A stretch of DNA of 64,000 nucleotides from Neorhizobium sp. NCHU2750 (GCF_003597675.1 NZ_CP030827.1:3224001-3288000); one strand, 5' to 3'. Positions 56,053-64,000 are shown, counted from the stretch's first letter. Notes: a model not told the origin generated them from the sequence alone. Numbers and translations: made by a program.

Positions 56053-56786
56053 GGGCTCTGATCGTCGAAGATGAATATCTGGCACGCGACGAGCTGAAAT
56101 GGCTGATCGAGAGCCATAGCGCAATCGAGGTCGTCGCCACCGAGGAAGACGGTCTGGCGGCCCTCCGCTTTCTCCAGGAAAACGACCTCGATGTCGTGTT
56201 TCTCGACATCAACATCCCCTCAATCGACGGCATGACGCTGGCGCGGACATTGCGTAAACAGGCGACCCCGCCGAAAGTGGTGATCGTCACCGCTTACAAG
56301 GAATATGCGGCCGAGGCCTTCGAACTCGAAATCTTCGACTACATCCTCAAACCGTTCAACGAACAGCGCGTCGCCAACACGCTGCGCAGGCTGGAAAGCC
56401 AGCAGGCGCCCGCAGCCCTTCCTGCCACCATTGCGCCTGCCTCTCCTGCGACCAAACGCACCGTCAACATTCCGCGCAAGGACAGCATTCTCGTGCTGCC
56501 CGCAGACCTCATCTATTATGCTCGCGCAGACGAGAAACTGACCTATGTCCACACCGCCAAAGGCCACTTCGTCATCCCCACCAGCATCGGCGATTTCGCC
56601 GAAAAACTCCCCACTGACACCTTCTTCCGCTGCCATCGCTCATGGTGCATCAACACCTCCAAGATCAGGGAGATTTCTCCTTGGTTTAACGGCACTTACG
56701 TGATCAAGCTGCACAATTTCGACGATGTCGAAATTCCCGTCAGCCGGTCGCATCTGAAAGAGTTCAAGCAACTCATGCAGCTCTGA
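56049..56786 (+). CDS. ypdB: YpdB-type LytTR response regulator
   Basis: LytTR-family regulator of 245 aa. Receiver domain with E8/D9-type acidic pocket (IVEDEYLA) and phosphoacceptor D53 (VVFLDINIPSIDG), linker of Ala/Pro (about 119-136), and a LytTR DNA-binding domain (IYYARADEKLTYVHTAKGHFVIP, FFRCHRSWCINTSKIREISPWFNGTYVIKL, VPVSRS-like EIPVSRSHLKEFKQLM). It matches E. coli YpdB closely. It is followed by a yhjX homologue, the established YpdB target, with possible half-sites between. Confidence 0.93.
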   Translation: MRALIVEDEYLARDELKWLIESHSAIEVVATEEDGLAALRFLQENDLDVVFLDINIPSIDGMTLARTLRKQATPPKVVIVTAYKEYAAEAFELEIFDYILKPFNEQRVANTLRRLESQQAPAALPATIAPASPATKRTVNIPRKDSILVLPADLIYYARADEKLTYVHTAKGHFVIPTSIGDFAEKLPTDTFFRCHRSWCINTSKIREISPWFNGTYVIKLHNFDDVEIPVSRSHLKEFKQLMQL

Positions 56787-56792
56787 TTGCAG

Positions 56793-56818
56793 CTCATTCC
56801 AAGGATCGCGCATTTCAC
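56793..56818 (+). promoter_or_regulatory. candidate YpdB binding half-sites upstream of yhjX
   Basis: CGCATTTCAC (56809-56818) matches 8 of 10 positions of the E. coli YpdB half-site GGCATTTCAT, and CTCATTCCAA (56793-56802) matches 6. The start-to-start distance is 16 bases, not the 21 of E. coli, so assignment is tentative. Confidence 0.4.
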
Positions 56819-56855
56819 GCTTTTTCCGGACAGAGGTAATAAAGAGAAGCTTAGA

Positions 56856-56882
56856 TTTCCTCCGTATTCATAAAGGAGGAAA
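56856..56882 (+). promoter_or_regulatory. hairpin enclosing the yhjX ribosome site
   Basis: Perfect 8-base arms (TTTCCTCC / GGAGGAAA) with an 11-base loop; the right arm is the Shine-Dalgarno of yhjX, whose ATG is at 56888. It could hide the ribosome site in the message. Confidence 0.6.
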
Positions 56883-56887
56883 CGCTC

Positions 56888-58096
56888 ATGAGCGCCCTTT
56901 CAAATTCAAAGCGTTATTACACACTGGTCGGCACCATTTTGTGCCAGTTCGCCCTCGGCTCGGTCTACACATGGAGCCTGTTCAACGAAGGGCTGTCGCA
57001 TAAGCTGTCTCAGCCGCTCAGCCAGGTGGCCTTCACCTTCGGTCTGCTGAGCCTTGGTCTCGCTGTCGCTTCATCGCTTTCGGGCCGCATGCAGGAAAAA
57101 TTCGGCCTGCGCGCTGTCGCCATCACCGCCGGCCTCGCCCTCGGCCTCGGTCTCTATCTGACTTCGACCGCAACCAACCTGACCATGCTCTATATCTATG
57201 GCGGCATTCTTGTCGGCGCGGCTGACGGTACCGGCTACCTCCTCACCCTGTCGAACTGCGTGAAGTGGTTCCCCGAACGCAAGGGCCTTGCATCGGCCTT
57301 CTCGATCGGCGCCTATGGTCTCGGCAGCCTCGGCTTCAAGTATCTCAACCTCGCCCTTCTTAACCGTTTCGGCATGGAAAGCGCCTTCGGCATCTGGGCA
57401 ATCGTCGCACTCGTTCTTATCGTCGGCGGCGCGTTTCTGATCAGCGAAGCCCCGCAACCGGCCCTCGGCAATGCCCGCGCCCGCGCTGCAGCCGGCGACT
57501 ACACTCTCGCCGAAGCCGTCCGCCAGCCGAAATACTGGATGCTGGCCCTGATGTTCCTCACCGTGTGCATGAGCGGCCTCTACCTGATCGGCGTCGCCAA
57601 GGATGTCGGCGAACGCTACGTCGGCCTGTCGACCTCGGTTGCCGCCGATACCGTTGCCATCGTCGCTGCTGCCAACCTTCTCGGCCGTCTGGTGCTCGGC
57701 GTCCTGTCGGACAAGATCCCGCGCATCCAGATCCTCAGCATCGCCCTCGCCTGCGCTTTGGCCGGCATGCTTCTCCTGCTCTTCGTGCCCCTCAACGAAT
57801 ACTCGTTCTACGTTGCGGTCGCCTGCGTCGCCTTCTCCTTCGGCGGTACGATCACCGTCTATCCCGGCCTCGTCAGCGACTTCTTCGGACTGACCAACCT
57901 CGCCCGCAACTACGGCCTGATCTATCTGGGCTTCGGCATCGGCAGCGTCATCGGCTCGATCGTATCGTCAGCACTCGGCGGCTTCCTGCCCACCTTCTAC
58001 CTCTCGCTTGTGCTGCTGGTCGTCTCGCTCCTGTGCTCGGTCAGCCTATGGCCCAGCCATTCGCATGGCTCGAAGCCGGTAGCAGCGGCTCACTAA
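56888..58096 (+). CDS. yhjX: YhjX-type MFS transporter (oxalate/formate antiporter family)
   Basis: Twelve-helix MFS permease of 402 aa, close to E. coli YhjX (402 aa): GTILCQFALGSVYTWSLFNEGLS, TGYLLTLSNCVKWFPERKGLASAFSIG, YTLAEAVRQPKYWMLALMFLTVCMSGLYLIGVAKD and FGGTITVYPGLVSDFFGL all align. In E. coli it is induced by YpdAB in response to pyruvate and may carry it. An AAGGAGGA ribosome site lies in a hairpin. It ends with a strong terminator. It closes the fermentation and sensor set. Confidence 0.94.
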   Translation: MSALSNSKRYYTLVGTILCQFALGSVYTWSLFNEGLSHKLSQPLSQVAFTFGLLSLGLAVASSLSGRMQEKFGLRAVAITAGLALGLGLYLTSTATNLTMLYIYGGILVGAADGTGYLLTLSNCVKWFPERKGLASAFSIGAYGLGSLGFKYLNLALLNRFGMESAFGIWAIVALVLIVGGAFLISEAPQPALGNARARAAAGDYTLAEAVRQPKYWMLALMFLTVCMSGLYLIGVAKDVGERYVGLSTSVAADTVAIVAAANLLGRLVLGVLSDKIPRIQILSIALACALAGMLLLLFVPLNEYSFYVAVACVAFSFGGTITVYPGLVSDFFGLTNLARNYGLIYLGFGIGSVIGSIVSSALGGFLPTFYLSLVLLVVSLLCSVSLWPSHSHGSKPVAAAH

Positions 58097-58127
58097 CCCT
58101 CCAGTCGATCCCGAAAAATCGACCTTG

Positions 58128-58155
58128 CCGTCCGCCGAAAGGCGGGCGGTTTTTT
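58128..58155 (+). terminator. intrinsic terminator after yhjX
   Basis: Nine-base stem (CCGTCCGCC / GGCGGGCGG with one G-U pair), GAAA tetraloop and six T, 31 bases past the yhjX stop. A textbook rho-independent terminator. Confidence 0.92.
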
Positions 58156-58194
58156 GTTCTTCTGATCGGGGAGTACCCAACGCCTAAGGCGAGG

Positions 58195-59433
58195 TCAGGC
58201 CTTGGCGGATACCTGAGACACACCGCCTCTCGCCCGCAGACCCGCGAATGCGAGCAGAAAGAAGACAAATAGCGGCGAGAAATAGATGCGTCCGTCATGC
58301 AGCGGGAAGATCACGAATTTGGCGGCTATCGCCAAAAGCAGTGCCAACATCAGAGCCTGACGGCGCCGGTTAGGCAAAAGTCCCTTGAAATAGATCATCG
58401 CACCGCAACCGATCGCCACGATATAGGCGGCAAGCCACGTATTGAGGAAAAGTGAACGATAGAGGTTGAGCGCGATCGCCTCGATATAGACCTTCAACGA
58501 GAAGGCCGGCTCGAACCCCGTCATGTCCTCCTGGATCTTGTAGGTAGAGAACCAGAAATGCGGCCACCAGCCTGTCGGATGAAAGGTCTGGCTGAGTATG
58601 ACATAAGCGACAAGACTGGCGGCAAAACTCGCAGCAAAGACGAGGATGCCCCTGTCACGCAGGAACCAGACACAGGCCATCAGAACGCCCGCCACGGCAA
58701 CCTGATCGGGTCGCAGCAGAACCGAGATCAGCATCAGGATGGATCCGAGAACGTCCCGGCCCCGATCATAGCTCAAAAGCGCAGCCACCAGCAGGGCATT
58801 GGCCAGGAAATCCGGCTGCTGCGTGACGGCAAACCCTTGGAACTGCAGCAGGAAGAGCAGGCCCACGACCAGAGGCGCATAACCCTGCAGCTTCGTCGCA
58901 TTCAGCCACAGGCCGATCGCAATGGTCAGGATGATCAGCGCCCCGCCATTGATCACGTCGAATGCGAGAACCGGGCCGACCACCGGGATGAGCAATTTCA
59001 ACAGGAAGACATAAAGCCATTTGACCTCGTACATGCCAAGCATGGAGGCAAAGGCCTGAGGGTCGGCAAACTGGCGTGTGCGGTAGGCATCCGCCTGGAT
59101 GAGTTGGGTGAAGTCCTGCGCCGGTGCAGCGTTCTTCACGATCGAATAGGCGTAGGAATGAATATCGGTCGCACTTCCCATGCGGCCGAGTTCGGTCGAC
59201 GCCAGATAGGCGAGCATGTCCCAATTGTAGATCCGGTGCACTTGGCCGAGCACCAGCATCATGGCCGCGAAGGCGACAAGCACGACGACAGAGATCAGGC
59301 CGGCATGTCGCCAGTAGATGCCGTTCAATCGGGAGAGCATGGCAAAGAGGATGGCGCGGGTCACATCCCGCAGGTCGGCCCTCAAGGCAGGCTGGTGGCT
59401 CGCCACCTTGCCGTCGTTTCCGATCTCCGCCAC
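58195..59433 (-). CDS. polytopic membrane protein, possible polyprenyl-phosphate glycosyltransferase
   Basis: A 412-aa membrane protein with about ten helices (from about residue 45). Short hydrophilic loops such as HRIYNWDMLAYLASTELG, with an early Asp-type loop, recall GT-C glycosyltransferases that use lipid-linked sugars. It is last in the leftward operon with UbiA and DprE1-like genes, so transfer of a polyprenyl-phosphate pentose to a surface target is a reasonable guess. GTG start overlaps the aminotransferase end region, with AGGTGA in front. Not a firm family assignment. Confidence 0.7.
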   Translation of the reverse strand: MAEIGNDGKVASHQPALRADLRDVTRAILFAMLSRLNGIYWRHAGLISVVVLVAFAAMMLVLGQVHRIYNWDMLAYLASTELGRMGSATDIHSYAYSIVKNAAPAQDFTQLIQADAYRTRQFADPQAFASMLGMYEVKWLYVFLLKLLIPVVGPVLAFDVINGGALIILTIAIGLWLNATKLQGYAPLVVGLLFLLQFQGFAVTQQPDFLANALLVAALLSYDRGRDVLGSILMLISVLLRPDQVAVAGVLMACVWFLRDRGILVFAASFAASLVAYVILSQTFHPTGWWPHFWFSTYKIQEDMTGFEPAFSLKVYIEAIALNLYRSLFLNTWLAAYIVAIGCGAMIYFKGLLPNRRRQALMLALLLAIAAKFVIFPLHDGRIYFSPLFVFFLLAFAGLRARGGVSQVSAKA

Positions 59434-59434
59434 C

Positions 59435-60910
59435 TCACTTCACCTGCGCAGCAACGAAATCCTTCACGATGCGCACGATTCCGCGCGACATGACCTCGTC
59501 GAAGGCTGCGATGAACTCGTCCACATGGCTCTTCTCGCAGACGAGCGGCGGCTCGAGCCGGATGACATTGCGATTGTACTCGGTAAACGCCACGAGCACG
59601 CCGTGGTCGCGCAGAAGATGGCTGCCGATAAAGCCGGGCAGCGAGCCCTTCAGCTTGTCGTCCAGCATGGCGACGACCGGACGCAGCACCAAAGGCATGG
59701 TCTTCGACAGGTCGTGGAACTCGATGCCGATCATCATCCCCTGGCCGCGCACGTCCTTCAAAAGCGAGGGATAGCGTGCCTGAAGCTCTTTCAGGCGGGA
59801 AAGCAGATAATCGCCCATATTGGCCGAATTGTCGATCAGGTGCTCGTCATAGAGCACGTTCATCGCCTCGATCGCCGTGACGCAGGCCTCGCCGATGCCG
59901 CCGAACGTCGCCATGGCATGGATCATCGCCGTCTTCGGCGTGCCATAGGCCTTCATGTAGACGTCGCGCTTGGCGATCATCGCGCCCATGGCCGACTTGC
60001 CGCCGCCGAGAGACTTGGCAAGCGCCGTCACGTCCGGCACCACGCCGTGATGTTCGAACGCGTAGAACTTGCCGGTCCGGCCGAAGCCGCACTGCACTTC
60101 GTCGGCAACCCACAGCACGCCATGCTTGTCACAAAGGGCGCGCAGCTGCTGCCAGAAAGCGGTTTCCGCCTGGATGATGCCACCGCCGCCCTGCACGGTT
60201 TCAAGCACGATCACGCCGATCTCCGGATCGTTGCGGAAGGCATTCTCGATCGCATCGATATCGCCGAACGGCACGCGAACGGTATTGTCGACCAGCTTGA
60301 ACTCGCCGCGATAAAGTGAGCCGTCGGTGATCGACAGGACACCCTTGGTCTTTCCGTGGAAGGAGTTTTCCGCATAGACGATCTTCGGCCGCTTCGGGCC
60401 GGCAGCGCGTTCGGCAACCTTGATCGCCGCCTCCATGGCTTCCGAGCCGGAAGAGCCGAGGAAGACCATGTCGAGTTCGCCCGGCGAGCAGGCGGCGAGG
60501 TTATGCGCCAGCGCCGTCGCATATTGCGACATGAAGGCGATGGCGATTTCCTGGCGATGCTCGTCCTGGAACTTGCGGCGCGCGTCGAGAATGCGCGGAT
60601 GGTTGTGGCCAAGCGCCAGCGAGCCGAAACCGCCGAAGAAATCGAGGATCTTGCGGCCGTTCTGGTCGTAGTAATACATCCCCTCGGCACGCTCGATCTT
60701 CACCTTGTGGAAGCCCAGGAGCTTCATGAAGTGAAGCTGGCCGGGGTTGAGATGGCGGGTGAAGAGATCGGTCATCTTCGCCACGTCGAGCGCCTTGGCG
60801 TCCTCGACCGAGAGAAGCGCCGGCTTGGCGATCGGCTCGTGGACCGCGTTGGCGGAAACGTCGATCATCGCATCGTCATCGTGATTGTTGAGGCTGACTG
60901 CATTGGCCAT
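59435..60910 (-). CDS. PLP-dependent class III aminotransferase
   Basis: Class III (ornithine/putrescine-type) aminotransferase of 491 aa. Conserved blocks: GRKILDFFGGFGSLALGHNHPRIL, FLGSSGSEAMEAAIKVA, SFHGKTKGVLSITD, DEVQCGFGRTGKFYAFEHHGVVPDVTALAKSLGGGKSAMGAMI (PLP Lys in SLGGGKSAMG). An N-terminal extension of about 35 residues precedes the usual start of the fold. I start at ATG 60910 with GAGAGGAC in front. It follows an epimerase gene by 13 bases. The substrate may be a sugar or a hopanoid/polyamine-type amine acceptor; context favours the former, unproved. Confidence 0.88.
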   Translation of the reverse strand: MANAVSLNNHDDDAMIDVSANAVHEPIAKPALLSVEDAKALDVAKMTDLFTRHLNPGQLHFMKLLGFHKVKIERAEGMYYYDQNGRKILDFFGGFGSLALGHNHPRILDARRKFQDEHRQEIAIAFMSQYATALAHNLAACSPGELDMVFLGSSGSEAMEAAIKVAERAAGPKRPKIVYAENSFHGKTKGVLSITDGSLYRGEFKLVDNTVRVPFGDIDAIENAFRNDPEIGVIVLETVQGGGGIIQAETAFWQQLRALCDKHGVLWVADEVQCGFGRTGKFYAFEHHGVVPDVTALAKSLGGGKSAMGAMIAKRDVYMKAYGTPKTAMIHAMATFGGIGEACVTAIEAMNVLYDEHLIDNSANMGDYLLSRLKELQARYPSLLKDVRGQGMMIGIEFHDLSKTMPLVLRPVVAMLDDKLKGSLPGFIGSHLLRDHGVLVAFTEYNRNVIRLEPPLVCEKSHVDEFIAAFDEVMSRGIVRIVKDFVAAQVK

Positions 60911-60923
60911 CGTTCTTGTCCTC

Positions 60924-61934
60924 TCAGGCTGCCTTTGCGTGGGAAACATTGTCCTGCGAACCGCCGGCAAGCCCCTTGCGATATTCGGAATAGGCGGCGA
61001 TCAGCATGTCCTCGTCGCGGTATTGCGGCACCCAGCCGAGCTCGCGCTCGCCCTTGGATACGTCGAGAACGCACATTTCGTCGGCAATCAGATACTGTTC
61101 CGGATCCATGATCGGCATGTTGATCATATCGAACAGGTCGAGCGTGCGCTTTACCGCCCAGGCGGGCGTCGGCAGCAGGATCGATCGGGAGCCCGCATGC
61201 TTGACGAGATCGCCCAGCAGCTTGCGCACCGGCGGCGGATTGAGCGAACCGAGATTGTAGACCTCGTTCGGCACGCCAGCGGTAAAAGCGGCATGGGCGG
61301 CAGAGGCGCAGTCGAACACCGAGATGAACTGATAGGGGTTCTTGCCCGAACCGATCATCGGCACCGGAAGATTGTTGTCGATCAGCTTGAACAGCTTCGA
61401 CAGGATGCCGAGACGACCGGGACCGATGATCAGACGCGGACGAAACAGCGAGATGTTCATGCCGCGCTTGCGCCAATCGGCTGCCAGTTCCTCGGTCTTG
61501 AGCTTGGAAAGCCCGTATTCGCCGAGTGGAGCGACGGGATGTTCCTCCGTCTGCGGCCAGACATAGGTGTGCCCATAGACCATGTCGGTGGTGAAATGGA
61601 CGAGCGATTTGGTGCCCGCCTGATCCATCGCCTTGATGATGTTCTCGGTGCCGTAATAATTGACCGGGAAGAAGAAGTCGTGCCGCTTGGCGCGCACCTG
61701 TAAGGGCGACAGCATCTTGGCCGAGAGATTATAGACCATGTCGTCGCCCGTCATGCCGACCTTGGCAATCGATGCCGGATCCGTGACATCGACCTGGTCG
61801 AAGCGCATGTCGCGGTAATGCGGCAGATCGCTCTTCGCGATATCGGCGACGATCACCTCATGACCGGCGGCCTGCAGCCTTGGCGCCAGATGACGCCCGA
61901 CGAAACCGTCTCCGCCGAAAATGATATGTCTCAT
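60924..61934 (-). CDS. NAD-dependent epimerase/dehydratase (extended SDR)
   Basis: Extended SDR of 336 aa. N-terminal GGDGFVGRHLAPRLQAAGH nucleotide motif and catalytic YGLSK (about residue 138), with TTDMVYGHTYVW before. The family works on nucleotide-linked sugars. It follows the EamA-like gene and precedes the aminotransferase in the same operon, which suits sugar modification before or after polyprenyl linkage. The specific reaction is not deducible. Confidence 0.87.
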   Translation of the reverse strand: MRHIIFGGDGFVGRHLAPRLQAAGHEVIVADIAKSDLPHYRDMRFDQVDVTDPASIAKVGMTGDDMVYNLSAKMLSPLQVRAKRHDFFFPVNYYGTENIIKAMDQAGTKSLVHFTTDMVYGHTYVWPQTEEHPVAPLGEYGLSKLKTEELAADWRKRGMNISLFRPRLIIGPGRLGILSKLFKLIDNNLPVPMIGSGKNPYQFISVFDCASAAHAAFTAGVPNEVYNLGSLNPPPVRKLLGDLVKHAGSRSILLPTPAWAVKRTLDLFDMINMPIMDPEQYLIADEMCVLDVSKGERELGWVPQYRDEDMLIAAYSEYRKGLAGGSQDNVSHAKAA

Positions 61935-61976
61935 AGCTTAATCCCCCGTCGTTCTGTCGGTTCGTCGTTGGTCTGA

Positions 61977-62393
61977 TCAGGAATTGCTGCGCTCGAGCGC
62001 CGCAGTCTCAGTGTCTGCCTGTTTCGTTCCGCTCTGCGCGATCAAGACGGTACCGACGCAGATGAAGGCGATCCCGGCAATCTTCAGCGCCCCCAGTTCC
62101 TCCTTGAACAAGAGCCAGGCGCAGATCGCCACGGCCACATAGGCAAGGCTCAGGAACGGATAGGCATAGGAAAGATCGACCTTGCTCAGCACGTAAAGAT
62201 GCGAGGCCATGGAGATCACGAAGGTGGCAAGTCCGGCAAAGACCCAAGGGTTGAAGACGATCTGGAACATCCGCTGGATGAACGTGTCGGCCGAAATGCT
62301 GATCGAGCCGAGCGACATCATGCCCTGCTTCAGCAGCAACTGTGCGGCCGCGTTGGTCATGACCGTGAAAAGGATGAACGGAATATACTTCAT
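61977..62393 (-). CDS. EamA/SMR-like four-helix transporter, possible lipid-linked sugar flippase
   Basis: A 138-aa protein with four helices, of the small EamA/SMR type (MTNAAAQLLLKQGMMSLG and LSYAYPFLSLAYVAVAICAWLLFKEELGALKIAGIAFICVGTVLIAQ). This resembles half-size flippases such as ArnE/ArnF for aminoarabinose-phosphoundecaprenol. The start overlaps the stop of the DprE1-like gene (ATGA). In this operon, flipping of a polyprenyl-phosphate pentose is an attractive inference. Confidence 0.82.
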   Translation of the reverse strand: MKYIPFILFTVMTNAAAQLLLKQGMMSLGSISISADTFIQRMFQIVFNPWVFAGLATFVISMASHLYVLSKVDLSYAYPFLSLAYVAVAICAWLLFKEELGALKIAGIAFICVGTVLIAQSGTKQADTETAALERSNS

Positions 62394-63730
62394 GATTGTC
62401 CCCGTGGGTGGTCCAAGGTGGAAAGCGCCGTCCGGCGCCAGAAATCCGAGCAGAAGCTCGTGTCGCGCAAAGCTTCAAGCCGCGGCCATTCCGGAAACGC
62501 CGACGTGAAGACTTCGGCGCTCATCCGCTGATCCTTGTAGGGATTGATCCGGCCGCCGGCCTCAAGCGTCATCCGGTCGAGCCGCTCCATCAGATCGAGC
62601 GTCGCACGGCCGTGATTGGGAAAATCCATGGTCAGGGTGTAGCCAGGCCGCGGAAACGACAGGATGCCAGGCGAGCGGACATCGCCGAACCGCTTCAGCA
62701 CGGTTAGGAAGGACGACAGCCCCGCCTTACGGCTTGCCTCGAGCATGGCCGGAACGACGGTACGCCCTGCCTCGAACGGAATGACACTCTGGTGCTGATA
62801 GAGGCCCGCCGGACCATAAAGCCGGTTCCAGTCCCCCACGCCATCGAGCGGATAGAAGAACTTGCCATAGCCCGCGAGATGCGGCGTGGACTTGCGCTTG
62901 TTGGCGCCAAAGTAGGCCGCATTGAACAGGCTGAGGCTCAAGCGGTTGAGTGCCGAAAACGGCAATTCGAAGGGAACGCGCAGCGCAGCGCTTGCCGCCT
63001 CGGTTCGAAAATTGCCGTTGTCGGCATGATTGCCGGTGATCAGCACGCCACGCCCCGCGGAGGAGCCGGATGCGAGCTGGTCCACCCAGGCGACGGAATA
63101 CTCGTTCTCCTCGTCGGCCGCTGCCGCGAGATCGAAATACCCCTCCATGCTCGAAAAGGCGGTAATCTTCTCGTCTATATCGAGCGAGCCGACCTTCATC
63201 AGCCTCAGCCGGGCGGAAAGGATCAGGCCGGTCAGGCCAAGTCCGCCGATCGTTGCCGAATAAAGCTCGGCATTTTCGCCGACGCTGCAGCGATAAACCT
63301 TTCCATCGGACCGCAGCAGGTCGAAGCTTTCGACATGGCAGCCGAAAGTGCCGCGCAGATGATGGTTCTTGCCATGCACGTCGTTGGCGATCGCGCCGCC
63401 GAGCGTCACGAACCGCGTGCCGGGCGTCACCGGCAGGAAAAAGCCGTGCGGTGCGATCTGCGCGATCAGCTCCTCGAGCGAGATCCCCGCCTGTGCCTCG
63501 ACCACAGCGGCTTCGACATCCAGATGCAGGAGTGAACTCTGCTGCCGCATGGCTACCAGTGTGCCTGCATCGTTGTGGCAGCTGTCGCCATAGGATTTGC
63601 CATTGCCGAAAGCCAGGAAACTCGACAGCACGCCTGCACCATCACGCAAGGCGCTCACCGCCTGATCGGCGGTGACCGACTGCCTGAAATGGCGGCTTAC
63701 CCGGCCGAAGCTGTCGAAGCTGGCCTGCAT
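62390..63730 (-). CDS. DprE1-like FAD-linked oxidase (polyprenyl-phosphoribose 2-epimerase component)
   Basis: FAD-binding oxidoreductase of 446 aa. FGNGKSYGD and PGTRFVTLGGAIANDVHGKNHHLRGTFGCHVESFDLL match the FAD domain of mycobacterial DprE1, which oxidises decaprenylphosphoryl-ribose toward arabinose; the C-terminal YKDQR keeps the DprE1 Lys. The benzothiazinone-target Cys of DprE1 (NICVDFP) is Thr here (LTMDFP). Start overlaps the UbiA-family stop (ATGA). The paired UbiA gene supports pentose-phosphate lipid synthesis. Confidence 0.88.
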   Translation of the reverse strand: MQASFDSFGRVSRHFRQSVTADQAVSALRDGAGVLSSFLAFGNGKSYGDSCHNDAGTLVAMRQQSSLLHLDVEAAVVEAQAGISLEELIAQIAPHGFFLPVTPGTRFVTLGGAIANDVHGKNHHLRGTFGCHVESFDLLRSDGKVYRCSVGENAELYSATIGGLGLTGLILSARLRLMKVGSLDIDEKITAFSSMEGYFDLAAAADEENEYSVAWVDQLASGSSAGRGVLITGNHADNGNFRTEAASAALRVPFELPFSALNRLSLSLFNAAYFGANKRKSTPHLAGYGKFFYPLDGVGDWNRLYGPAGLYQHQSVIPFEAGRTVVPAMLEASRKAGLSSFLTVLKRFGDVRSPGILSFPRPGYTLTMDFPNHGRATLDLMERLDRMTLEAGGRINPYKDQRMSAEVFTSAFPEWPRLEALRDTSFCSDFWRRTALSTLDHPRGQS

Positions 63731-64000
63731 CAGATGACACTCGCGATGATGAACAGCACGGCACCGGCCGCGATGAACAGCTGGCTGCGCCAGTCCGTTG
63801 CAATGAACACGACCGGATCGTCATCCATCTCCTTGCGATGAGCGAGGATCCAGATCCGCACGTTGATATAGAGAACCATAGGCACCAGCGGCCAGATAAC
63901 CCAAGGCTGGTGGTAGAGCGCCCGGATATCCGGGGACTGGATATAGAGCGACAGAACCATCGCCGCTGCGAAGGCCGATGCCACGCCGGACTGGGCAACG
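63730..64000 (-). CDS. UbiA-family prenyltransferase, partial (N-terminus beyond right edge)
   Basis: The C-terminal 89 residues only; the frame stays open through the edge. Helices and the loop HRKEMDDDPVVFIATDWRSQL (with DDPVVFAL-type signature) match decaprenyl-phosphate phosphoribosyltransferase and related UbiA proteins. The stop overlaps the DprE1-like ATG. It would attach phosphoribose to a polyprenyl phosphate as the first step of the pathway. Confidence 0.85.
   Translation of the reverse strand, partial: VAQSGVASAFAAAMVLSLYIQSPDIRALYHQPWVIWPLVPMVLYINVRIWILAHRKEMDDDPVVFIATDWRSQLFIAAGAVLFIIASVI

Noticed and set aside
46787..58096. Mobile island with integrase or tRNA attachment
   Set aside because: No integrase, transposase, tRNA or flanking direct repeats seen. 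Transfer remains a hypothesis resting on gene content only.

Overview
The window reads as chromosomal or large-replicon DNA of an alphaproteobacterium, most likely a member of the Rhizobiaceae. The evidence is the GC-rich codon usage, rhizobial-type mosaic intergenic repeats (four copies), dense ABC-importer content, and gene forms typical of that family. I see no rRNA, tRNA, CRISPR array, transposase or integrase.

Layout, left to right. 0-6.3 kb: edge of a small protein gene, an orphan PAS sensor kinase, ethanolamine ammonia-lyase eutBC, a K+ channel with a zinc ribbon, and a LacI regulator. 6.5-11.7 kb: a five-gene leftward operon (calcineurin-like phosphoesterase, ABC ATPase, two permeases, binding protein). 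11.9-18.7 kb: a GcvT-type FAD oxidoreductase, an FAD/NAD(P)-binding protein and membrane PQQ glucose dehydrogenase. 19-26.3 kb: a YdeP-type molybdoenzyme, a DUF779 protein with an acetaldehyde-type aldehyde dehydrogenase, a shortened AcoR-like regulator lacking its AAA+ domain, and a DapA-like protein that has lost its Schiff-base lysine. 26.5-37.8 kb: cation transport, with kup, corA and a complete kdp system (27-aa ORF, kdpF, kdpA, a 58-aa ORF, kdpB, kdpC, kdpD, kdpE). 38.3-42.1 kb: three tiny genes, then alr-dadA with a divergent Lrp regulator.

42.2-58.2 kb is the most striking part. A leftward uronate/ketodeoxygluconate operon (kdgK, kdgT, yhcH-like, kduI, kduD-like) is divergent from a rightward fermentation set: pflB, pflA, ackA, pta, focA, then an ypdA-ypdB pyruvate-type two-component system and its classical target yhjX. 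A perfect FNR/FixK box (TTGAT-N4-ATCAA) lies in the divergent promoter. The genes fit one route: uronates to KDG and pyruvate, then pyruvate to acetyl-CoA plus formate, acetate plus ATP, with formate exported by FocA and extracellular pyruvate monitored by YpdAB. Such a mixed-acid module, with enterobacterial-style regulation, is unexpected in a group usually viewed as respiratory.

58.2-64 kb: a leftward six-gene operon (UbiA family, DprE1-like oxidase, EamA/SMR-like protein, epimerase, class III aminotransferase, polytopic membrane protein) that looks like polyprenyl-phosphate pentose synthesis and transfer. It runs off the right edge.
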